Under the pieces are notes generated by a model. It was not told where the DNA came from. It made no database searches and saw only the letters and a program-made list of their open reading frames with translations. Of a stretch of 64,000 nucleotides of DNA, positions 55,220 to 64,000 are shown in pieces; the stretch's first letter is position 1, and each line of letters starts with the position of its first letter. The DNA is from Toxorhynchites rutilus septentrionalis (lineage: Eukaryota; Arthropoda; Insecta; Diptera; Culicidae): assembly GCF_029784135.1 (NCBI RefSeq), contig NC_073745.1, positions 81,679,910-81,743,909 of the forward strand, written 5' to 3'. The translations under genes and the position numbers were made by a program.

Positions 55220-56262
55220 AAATGATTTGTATATCAATCGAATCGGAATGTCTCTAAGATTTATTTGATATATAATACTATACATTGTGATTCCCAAATC
55301 CGTAGATGATTCCAATTAACGAAAATTGGAAGCATTAGGATTTTCCCACGCAAAACGCGCCAGCAAACAACTGCAACAGAAAAAAATGTAAGGTCACATT
55401 TAGGCGAAAAAACATTCTGGGTATAAGACGGTCTGTGATACCATGCGCGAGTATACGAGTTATGTCCTAAATGTCCAAACCAAAATAATGTGTCCTCAAT
55501 TTCCTCAGATGATGGTGCAATACTTTTGAATTGCTAATGAACCGTGCAAAATTAATGCAAGTTAATGTTTCAAACTAGCCGAGCAATCAGTGGAACACAG
55601 GTTTGCGTGCGAGATACTGCCACTTCAAACGGCGGGTCGGCGGTCGATTCGAATCCCGTCATCTTGGGGCCTTGAGCCGCCTAGATTCCTTAAATAATAT
55701 TTCTAGCCTACTTGTGACATTACACCTATTCGGAGTGATTGTTTCTGTTGCGGTGGTTTCTGGGGCGATTTTTTCCGGTCACGATTCTGCCCACTTACGT
55801 GTCTACCTACATCAGCTGTCAGTAAGGTTCTGATTATGCATCGATTGATTGATTATTTTTGACGTAGACATCTTTCAGGCCAAATCAGAATACAGGTCAC
55901 GTTTTTGTGAAATAATGTTAATGTTAATAAATATTTTCATAGCGAACAAATTCTGATACTTTGCACACCAATGGAATCGGAAATTCTCTAAGATTCGTTT
56001 GATATACTATACAGTACAATCCACTAATGCCTAAACAGTTTAAATTAATGGAAACTGGAAGCATTCTCAATCTCCAAACATTTGTTCTGCCGATTTGTGT
56101 GCATTCCCGAACAGAGCTGTCAATAACGAGCAACTGATACATTCGTTTCTCCCCGTTTTCAACATATTTGGTTTAAATAAGCCATCCGCGATTTGAAGCC
56201 ACACCTCTTCTCGTTCAGATTAGAGGCGAATGAACTGCAAGATTAAAGCCTCTCAAAAACAA
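55220..56262. repeat. Partial copies of the large dispersed repeat, and a tRNA-like SINE
   Basis: Two partial copies (about 55225-55360 and 55861-56140) share AATCGGAA, TTTGATAT and GGAAGCATT words with 22060-22225 and the complement of 63100-63260. Between them, 55646-55656 reads GATTCGAATCC, a B-box, in a GC-rich 60-bp tRNA-like context (55600-55670), perhaps a SINE or tRNA relic. A short piece of the 59248-type SINE tail lies at about 56215-56262. Confidence 0.45.
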
Positions 56263-58590
56263 GAATGGAATCGTTTGGTGGTCATCGAAGCAACATAGTT
56301 GCCGCAGAGCGTCGAGCGGGGGAGGATTGTTTTCTTGTCGGGTGAAGGAGGAGTATGGAATAGAGTTTCTTCCCACAAGGGCTCAGGGCTAGAGGCGGAA
56401 CCCAGAATAGAATGAAAACACAGATGCGAGTGAGCTAGCAAAACACAACGAGCGAATATCGCTGTTCATGCAGTGTTTCAATCGAGCAAACGAACCGAAC
56501 GAAAATAAAATTTTCATAGCTTCCAGAATAACCAAGAATCTAGAAGTTTTTTTTCTTCTGAAAAAATGCGACTGTGAATTGTTTCAGCTTAGCATACCAT
56601 TTTCCCAAACACATATATTCTATCTATGACCTTACCTACCCGTGCTGTCCATTACCACCACTTGGCCAATGGTTCTACCCATGCATCAGTCGGTTACAAT
56701 ATTTACATACCACTGCGAATCAAATTTAGCGTTCGTTTTACAGGCAATGTGGAGGGAAAATGTTACAATGTAAATTCCGCCTGTTTTTCATTCAGTTTGA
56801 ATAACCCCTTCGCGATTGCGAATCACAGTCTCAATTCAGCAAGCGTGCAGACAAACATTCTTTTCAGATTCTGAGAAAAATGTGAGCACCGGGTTGACTC
56901 TCATGCCGTCTGGCGACAGTGCTGTATTTTTGCATGACATACACAGACACATTGATATTTTGATGCGATGCCAAAGGTAGATTGAAACGGTTAAGAAAAA
57001 TAGAATAATGGTGCTGGTGGAACGAAAGTAGAATTGCCTGTGATAACATATGTCACTTGCGAAAAACACTGCTACTACAGCGTTCGCTACGACTACTGCA
57101 TTACTACATTGTTATCAGAAAACAAATTGCGACAAATTATCAGCTTCCGCGAAAGTATTGATCTCGCGAGGGCAAGAATGATTCATCAAATCTTTTCAGA
57201 GCCTTCTACAATTGTAATTATTAAAAATGTTTCGGAGCATTCCAAAGTTAGATCCGAACTAATAAAAAACGAATTGATTTTTATAACGTTTTGCAAGGAT
57301 AGAACGTCATAAAAGAAAAAAGTGTGAATTCAGGAGTGCCATCGGCCTTTTTTAATAACTTTCCGATCGATTAATGTTCGTGAATATCAGCATCATTTAC
57401 GAATTAAAAAGAGTAGCAAAGTTTAGTGCATATGAAGAGAATATTGTTCAGTGGTGAGAGCTGTGTTCTTAGGTGGTAAACTGAAGATGAAAACTACTGA
57501 ATAACTACTTGAAAATACAATAAGTTCAGTGTTTCAGCTTCACTCTACACCAGAACCTGCGTTGGCAGAAAACGTCAGAAAAAATGCACTTTCTTCAAAA
57601 GCTTTAAAATGTTTGTATGTATGGGAGCAGACATTTCTTTCTCTCAGCCTGAACGTCAGTTTGGAAAAAAAGTCCAAACGGTGTCAAAGGGGATCGAAAC
57701 CAAGGCCGGATGGAATGCAATGCTGTTATACACGACCACGCTATCCACATAGCCATTGGTGCTGTTGAATAAATGCGTGATAATATTACACATCATTATA
57801 AAATGGAGGTGGAAAGTGTTTTTTAAGAGTGAAGAGGAGAGCATAAACGTGAATCTATATCTTTCTCGTTCTGGGCCGTGTATATGGCAAAGTATGCGAA
57901 AAGCTTTAATGCGTGCTTATTCGCAATGTGTCTCTTGTTTCGCGCACTCATATTGCTCTTATATTGCTATACCATATATATTATACAAATGATATACCAG
58001 TATGGGGGAGTAGCCATAGTAAACATTTAATAATCAACAGTGAATGTTAATGTTGGGAGTTAATTTATCAATTTGCTCAAATTGTGTTTTAATTGCGTCG
58101 TGAATCGTCCGTGAACTCAGTGCAAGCATTCATTCATCGACCCTTGTCAGTGCTTCAAAATATTTGTACTGAATAATTCAGTCTTAAGTTTCTATAATGT
58201 GTGTGTTGTGTGCTATGAAATAAGTCAACTGTGAACATCTTTCTGTCACAGCATAGTTAGAGTGAGGCAGAAACGAGGATGCTGTCAGTTTCCCCTCTTT
58301 CTGCTCACATGCCATAAAATATAGGCAAATAGAATACACACACACATAGTTAAGCTTTATAACACAGATAGGGAAAAAGCTGATAAAAGGAATGAAAGCT
58401 TATTGAAATATAGCAGAATAGTTTTTGAAGTTGATGAATCCCGACCAATAGAATAAATTTAATTGAGTTTAAATAAAGGTATTGTTCGCGCATTTGTTCC
58501 TGAGTAAAGATTTGAATTTAAAAACCAAAAGTGAAGTTAAAGTTATCCGACCACTTTCGAATCATTCCCAACAGTGTGTTCTGCAATAAT
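56263..58590. other. Gene-free stretch of the tubby intron
   Basis: No gene, repeat copy or RNA is recognised. ORFs of 60-90 codons occur but carry no motif. Confidence 0.45.
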
Positions 58591-59122
58591 TTTGTAGTCC
58601 TACGTTTATCATGTGGTCGTGCCTAGGACACCCTCCTTCTATGTTTATAACTTTCTCTCTAGACAGCGATTAACCAACCCTATATGCTGAGACTGTAACT
58701 TAATATGAAAACTAAAATCTGTTTTTCAAGGCTACAACAAAACTACACACCTGACCAAAAAAACTCACTAAAGAAGTTAATCATTAAATTCCTTCTTTCC
58801 TAATACGTATGAATATGCTCCGCCATTGGGAGTTCAAATATGTTGAAAAGAAGCGGTACGAAAAACCCTGAAGTACATCGATGAGCCATCCTTCTCAGGG
58901 TGCATATGGATATCTTTTACCGTCAGGTATTCAAATAAAAAAAAAGACGGGTGGGTAATGTCGGGGACATAACCGGAGTGACGTAGGACTATAAAAAGGG
59001 GACAGCTTTTGTTAAATATATATTTTAAATATATTGTTTTATTTTCTTCTCCTACGTGAATATCTACCTATCTACCTGAAAAATGGATTAGTTTACTGTT
59101 TACTCTTTATGAACATGTTGGT

Positions 59123-59138
59123 GGTTCTGAAAAGAACC
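59123..59138 (-). terminator. Histone-type 3' stem-loop
   Basis: On the - strand: GGTTCT-TTTC-AGAACC followed by ACCAAC. It has a perfect six-base stem, a four-base TTTC loop and the ACCAA flank of replication-dependent histone mRNAs. No histone coding sequence precedes it directly, so it is likely a relic of a histone 3' end. Confidence 0.6.
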
Positions 59139-59247
59139 TTTGGCGTTGTGTTTTTACACACTTTCTCAATTTTTTCTCACTATCTTTTAGTTGATTTTTG
59201 ATTTTTTTCTGAAACCTTTGTACTTATCAACGCCGGGCAACTTTTGG

Positions 59248-59452
59248 AAGGAAGGAAGGTATTGTATTATAGAGACATTACACTTTTTCAGTTCATTCGT
59301 CTCTAGCCTTGAGAAAGGCCCTTTGAAAACTCTACTCTACTCTACTCCAGCGCTACCACCTCCACCCTCTTGCCTTGAGAAAGGCACTCGATCCCTCGCC
59401 GTCCAGCTCGTCCAGCAACGATGTTGTCCAGTCGGTGTCCACACAAAGAATG
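59248..59452 (-). mobile_element. SINE-like retroposon with 13-bp target duplication
   Basis: A 205-bp unit is bordered by a perfect GGGCAACTTTTGG (59235-59247 and 59453-59465). It has a B-box-like GGGATCGAGTGCC on the - strand and ends, on that strand, in ATACAATACCTTCCTTCC. The A-box is not clear. Copies are at 52293, 62840, 22341 and, truncated, at 21396. It encodes no protein. Confidence 0.85.
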
Positions 59453-59702
59453 GGGCAACTTTTGGCGTATGCACATATCGTACAATCAAAATGATGGCTG
59501 TAATAGGGAATGCATAGGTGGTCATCAGCGCGCGTTTTGTACTCTAGCGGTACACACTCACAGGATAGAGACAAATCGGCAGACTCAGCCAAAGGGGCGA
59601 GTCCAACGAAACGAACGAATGTGCGTTAAAAGGGAGCGATGGCAAAAAAATACATTCATTACGATTTGTTCGCTCGTTGGATTCACATGCAGGCTAAAAA
59701 AG

Positions 59703-59718
59703 GGTCCTTTTCAGGATC
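59703..59718 (+). terminator. Histone-type 3' stem-loop
   Basis: On the + strand: GGTCCT-TTTC-AGGATC followed by ACAAAA. The stem is closed with one G-U pair. It lies in text that is partly similar to the complement-oriented H2A pseudogene downstream region (GCGATTGCATTTGCCACTCG against GCGATTGCGTTTGCCATTCG at about 60468-60487). Confidence 0.5.
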
Positions 59719-60293
59719 ACAAAATTATCTTCAATCTAAAGAGTTTATTGTTTTGTTATCACTCGATATCCCCATCTTGTTCGGCTAACCCATTCTGTTT
59801 AGCGATTGCATTTGCCACTCGCCACAGCTTTCACAGTTTGAAAATTTCTTCCCATCCAGCTTGTGACATATTTTACAGTAAATTACATTCAATGGCACGT
59901 CGCATTACCACCACTCAGTGTCGTATTGGAGGTAATTTTAACCTGTAATTGAACATTTGCGATGACAGTGGTACAGTGTCGACTTTCAATTTGGGGTCAT
60001 AATTTGGACCCCGAACTCTATGTTTACAAAAATGTTCAACTAAATATGTCGCATTACAGGTCCGTCCAATTAGCTAAATGTCGAGATAAGTGTAAATTAT
60101 TATACTTTCAATCTAGTAGCAATTTAAGAATTGGTGAAAATCAATAAGCTCAGAACAACTGTCAAATTCACATACTCATCATATCCTGGCAAACAAATTA
60201 TGAAAAAATCAATTTGTGTTTTATTATTATTTTGGATATTGTTTTAGAAAGCATTGAACTGTATTTCCTAAACTCTTTTTTGGAAGGTTTAAT

Positions 60294-60737
60294 GGCCCTG
60301 AAAAGCGCCTTGTTTTATGGAATAGTTCCAATTTAGAAAACTTAGTACTCGTGGTTTTGAAAAAAACCATTTCGAACGCCCTCGATGCCGCCTTGTTTTT
60401 GATTTGCCACCAAAGCAGTTTGTATAAAGAACAAACTTTTTTCCTCTGCTACCTGATGCCGTTTTGCGATTGCGTTTGCCATTCGCCACACGTTGCAACT
60501 GCCTGTTGTCTTGATGTCCACCGAACCGAATGTGTTCTGTTCTGAATGCGGGTTTTCTTATCGTCGCGAGCAGCTTTGCCAGCTAACTCGATCACTTCGG
60601 CGGCCGAAACTATATAACGCCGGCTAGGTGGACTGGTGCACTGGTACTAACGCGCCCGGCCTAGCTACCCTTGCGGGGAACTTCAGATCAACACGGTTCG
60701 AGCGGGATTTTGCCTTTCCCTTCACTTTTCCAGACAT
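60294..60737 (-). pseudogene. Histone H2A pseudogene with 3' stem-loop
   Basis: From ATG 60737-60735 the - strand reads MSGKVKGKAKSRSNR, the basic H2A tail with a short N-terminal deletion. After deletions and a stop it reads APVHLAGVI. A frame change then leads to AAEVIELAGKAARDDKKTRI, the H2A histone-fold helices (ending near 60545). The rest toward 60310 is no longer recognisable, but a stem-loop GGCGCTTTTCAGGGCC (60309-60294, one mismatch) lies about 430 bp from the ATG, where a normal H2A gene would end. H2A packages DNA in the nucleosome; this copy cannot make it. Its 3' half also occurs, diverged, near 59780-59830. Confidence 0.85.
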
Positions 60738-61060
60738 GGCTGCTTGGGTTGGTTTGTTGATGTGTTGTGATGCGAACCGATGTGGTGTACGGTTTGGATG
60801 AGAATGATCGTTACGGCAGCGGAGCGGGGATTTTTAAGCTGACTGGCTGGCTCGAGAATTACGCATGTATGAGACTGCGACCAATGTTTCGTTCATATTT
60901 TTTCTTTTTCCTTTCCAATCGTGCTTCATTCTATTTCGCTGCTGCTCTGGTTGCCCGTTTTGGTCGGTACGATTTGAGGAGCACAAAATGGACCAATCAA
61001 AAATGGGCAAATAGTGCATTTGGACAATGCTTGATATTTCACTATTATTCAATTATTTAT
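60738..61060 (-). promoter_or_regulatory. Histone-like promoter region of the H2A pseudogene
   Basis: Upstream of the ATG (on the - strand) there are two CCAAT-type words (ACATTGGTCG near 60885 and TTGATTGGTCC near 60995) and an AT-rich TTAAAAATCC near 60835 that could be the TATA element. Part of it recurs at 41880-41940 and 30510-30570 (TCAAG-CATT/GCT, GATTGGCCC, GGGCCAATGG). Confidence 0.45.
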
Positions 61061-61599
61061 CTCAAGAAAAATGAAATGTTATTCGTTATATATTTCCTAT
61101 CAATTGTTGCAAAAACCTTTGCGATCTATTGAGAAATGCTCGAGTTATAAGCGTTCCAAATCTTGCATTTTTTCCTACTTGTTCAGTGCCTAGATTTCCA
61201 TTTCACCCCCTATATCTTCCGGTTAGATGTAGTCCTACGTCAAAAATGAGATGGTTCGCGACACGATAAACCACTCGCATCACTTACATCACTTACCGAT
61301 GTGAATCCTGCTTTTTACCCTTTTCCACAAACCACGGTAATCGCAAGGAACCACGTTATAGAGGCGACCCTGGCCGCGAATATTATAATAACATTTATTC
61401 CCTTCCCCTGGTGACTGTAAAGACGTGGCCGGCGTCGCACAGTGGTCCCTCAGAAATTCTAGGTGGCACTAAATAGAAAAATGTCTGTCTTTCATCTCTT
61501 TTCTTTGGTTTTTTCCTTTAATTTTTTTTTTTGCTTCTTTGCTTCTTTGCTCTGTTACCGCTGAATTGCTAAATAAGCCTAATAAAATAAACGGATGGG
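61061..61599. repeat. Histone-associated repeat with palindrome
   Basis: 61061-61250 aligns, inverted, with 41281-41850 and directly with 49640-49850. It ends at GATGTAGTCCTACGTC (61226-61241). No gene. Confidence 0.6.
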
Positions 61600-63372
61600 A
61601 TAAAATAAAATTATAGGAGGTTACGTTCAAAATACGACCGCATTGTTGACGTAGAACTACGCTGTGGTTTAATTCAAGCTGCTTGTTTAGAACAACGGAT
61701 ATTATTTTATAATGCAACGAAAATTTTGAAATAACCATTCTACCAGTTTGGTCGCCTCGAAATGTTTTTTTTATTGTAGAATCATTTGACGATAATTGTT
61801 TGATGATTTATTCCTGTGCTCGCACAACAATACTTGCTCGAGATAAGCGCAGCTGTCATCCTTAGTGGAGAAAGTTTTGCTACTGCCAAGCGAAACCAAA
61901 TCACATACAAAATTCCAGAACGACATTTACTTACTTGGTGACTAAATAAACGAAATAAACTCTATCTGTTAATCTCAAAAACGTCAAAAAGAATAGCACT
62001 GCTTCATTATGCTCAAGTTTAGCGAAAATGCAATCCTAGTTGAAAGCAGCTTTGCGACTGGCACGCGAGCCCATAACTTAATATAACTTTTTGAGTAACC
62101 TGGTATTCCCCAAAAAAATTTTTTGGTGCATAACCTTAACACCTGCTTCACCGCAGCATCAGTTCAATGCTACAAACAATGTTAACTGATTGGAAAAAGG
62201 CTGAATATTTGCCTAAGCAGAGAATCATTACTAATACCCTAGCGTAAATATTCCCCCCCCCCCCGCTATCTTCCCTCCTTGTTTATATTTATCATTACGA
62301 TGATTTGCAACACTAAACAATCGTCCGTCATAGTATAAAAAATAGGCGATTATTGCATCGTTACAGGGCCAATGCACACGGGAGCAGATACAAATGGGGT
62401 TTCAGCGTAGCGTAGAAGCTCTATTTTCACGTACGGGTTATGAAGCACGCACGTACGCACACAAATATCCATATATCGATGGCTTGAAGCAACTAAATAT
62501 ACACACCGTTATCTCCGTTCTGCGCTCTACTCAACAGAAAAACAGAAGCCCTTTCTGTTAATATTGCCAGTCTAGATTAGCTTAGCTATCATCCTTTGTG
62601 GAAAGAGTTTACCTACCGTCATGCGAAACCAAATCACTGACAAAATTCCAGAACATTTACTTTCTTGTTGAGCTAATGATAGCCTAGCTTGATGATTCCT
62701 CAATGCTAGAGACATCAGCGAGTGATCAATTTGGTCGCGTCCACAGCTCAATCCGAAACGAAGACATGTGGTGACGCAAAACAAGGAAGAACAAGCGATT
62801 GTCATTGCTTTGAATACAGAACGATACTGAAAGTTTGCCCTCCTTCCTTGCTTGAGACATTAAACTTCTTCAGTTCATCCGTCTCTAACCTTCAAAAAGG
62901 CCCTTGGAAAACATTACTTTATCCATCATATTACTCCTCCGCCCCATTGCCTTGAGAAAGGCATTCGATCCCTCGCCATCCAGCTCGCCCAGCAACAACG
63001 TTGTTCAGTCGATTTCCTCACGAAGAATGAAAGTTTGCCTCAGCGAGATTCACTTATCGACTTATCGACTTCGTTGCTCGTCGATAAGTTGCTCGTTATT
63101 GACAGCTCTGTTCGGGAAAGCACACAAATGGACACAACAAAAAATGAGCAAATGGGAATGTTTCCAATTTTCATCTATTTAAACCATATACAGACTATGG
63201 GTTTGTAATGTATAGCATATCAAACAAGTCTTAGGGAATTTCCGATTCGTTTGGTATATAAATCGCCAAAATCCGTTCGCGGCAAAAATAGTTATTATCG
63301 TTCACTTTATTTCATAAAATCGTGACCTGTTTTCTGATTTGGCACCCTTGATGAAAGACGTAGTTCTACGTA
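61600..63372 (-). repeat. Large dispersed repeat, copy B (inverted to copy A)
   Basis: About 1.75 kb aligns inverted with 22019-23016 plus 25042-25690. It lacks the Helitron-like insertion found in copy A. It is bordered by palindrome words at both ends (GACGTAGAACTACGC 61648-61662 and GACGTAGTTCTACGTA 63357-63372). A poly-C run is at about 62255-62266. No coding frame. Confidence 0.75.
62840..63028 (-). mobile_element. SINE-like retroposon (within repeat copy B)
   Basis: Bordered by GAAAGTTTGCC (62829-62839 and 63029-63039). It is the counterpart of 22341-22531, with the same flanks in the inverted repeat copy. It carries GGGATCGAATGCC on the - strand. Confidence 0.8.
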
Positions 63373-63540
63373 AAAAAAAATGGCATACTAAATGGAACAT
63401 CCAATGCATCATGTGATACGAGATCTTCTTTCTCCGGATTCCTTCCTATCGACGATTCCATCTTTATGGATATTACATTTTCAGTTTTTTTAAATGTTCA
63501 AATTATAGAATAAAAAAACAAACTTACAGAAATATTACAA

Positions 63541-63741
63541 TCACCTTCTGCAAATACATATGTCATTAAAACCGTAAACTAGTGATTCAACTGAAACTGC
63601 TGAGACTCCTTTAGCTTTTGCCCCCTCATGATAAAGATTTGTATCTACTACAACCCTTTGCCACTCTCCAACGGAACGACAAATTTCGAAGAAGCTCAGC
63701 TTGTTGTCCAAAGGTTGTTCTAAAAGAGATGCACGTCTCAA
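63541..63741 (-). other. Unidentified protein-like ORF fragment
   Basis: A 66-codon frame reads RRASLLEQPLDNKLSFFEIC, RSVGEWQRVVVDTNLYHEGA and KAKGVSAVSVESL. Amino-acid usage looks like real protein, unlike the surrounding ORFs, and the first residues lie just left of a mariner end. I recognise no family. It could be an exon fragment or part of a transposable element. Confidence 0.3.
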
Positions 63742-63756
63742 AGATGTGAAAAACCA

Positions 63757-64000
63757 TTAGGTGTACCGGTAAGTTTCTTCGGTTTTACAACAGATGGCGT
63801 AACTTAATTATTATTATTTAAAATTCGTCGGAAAGCTACTGACATTGCGCTTCTTTTTCAGTATATGTCAAAAAGTTGAAGCGTAAACAACATAGCTTTT
63901 GCCACTTAGAATATGTCGAATTTCGTACCAATGAGAATGTTTTTGCGGGGAGTGTTACTTCATTACTTCAATATGAAAAGCTGCGGAAAGTCATTGCATT
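63757..64000 (+). mobile_element. mariner (DD34D-like) transposon, 5' part, cut by window edge
   Basis: TTAGGTGTACCGGTAAGTTT (from 63757) is like a mariner 5' inverted repeat next to TA. At 63913 an ATG starts MSNFVPMRMFLRGVLLHYFN, matching mariner transposase N-termini. Soon after MK the frame shifts: the expected Ala-Ala-Glu-Ser-His codons are present in another frame (near 63978). The start of the gene is therefore already broken. The catalytic part would be outside the window. Confidence 0.7.

Overview
The window is nuclear DNA from an insect, most likely a culicine (Aedes-like) mosquito. The reasons are split host genes with long, transposon-filled introns, ITmD37E-type transposases (a group known from mosquitoes), BEL/Pao and I-clade retroelements, tRNA-derived SINEs and very dense nested repeats. 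The species name is inference; the repeat content is read from the sequence.

Only three host genes can be supported. Exons of a secreted lipocalin (apolipoprotein D-like) run on the + strand at 20578-20800, 20938-21089, 27143-27349 and 27536-27646; the first exon was not found. About 320 bp downstream on the same strand is an intronless 458-residue kinesin (27970-29346, kinesin-4-like). The last exon of a king-tubby/TULP gene lies on the - strand at 54348-54617; none of its upstream exons was recognised, so 54618-64000 is probably its intron.

Mobile elements take up most of the rest. They are: a decayed DD37E element (136-1417); a tRNA-SINE (4215-4350); a young BEL/Pao element with two 304-bp LTRs (7643-15196) inserted into an older repeat; an apparently intact DD37E element with 49-bp inverted repeats (31233-32530); a complete but lesioned I-clade LINE with a 13-bp target duplication (35166-41241); a DD37D (maT-like) transposase cut short by a LINE tail (43289-44610); other transposase remnants near 30925, 44941 and 48274; a degraded Ty3/gypsy element (about 50400-53200) interrupted by a Harbinger-like MITE and by a SINE; Helitron-like ends (23017-26412); and a mariner running off the right edge (63757-64000). 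One SINE-like family is present in at least five copies, most with clear target duplications.

Special regions: 16620-19330 is about 2.7 kb of largely pyrimidine-rich DNA. A block around 59100-61250 is histone-derived: a broken H2A gene, histone-type 3' stem-loops and promoter-like flanks. Parts of it recur elsewhere in the window, together with a 16-bp palindrome (GACGTAG-N2-CTACGTC) found whole or decayed at about a dozen places. A repeat of about 1.7 kb occurs twice in inverted orientation (22019-25690 and 61600-63372). I saw no convincing multi-gene new system; the strongest candidate for something undescribed is the histone-associated repeat and its palindrome.
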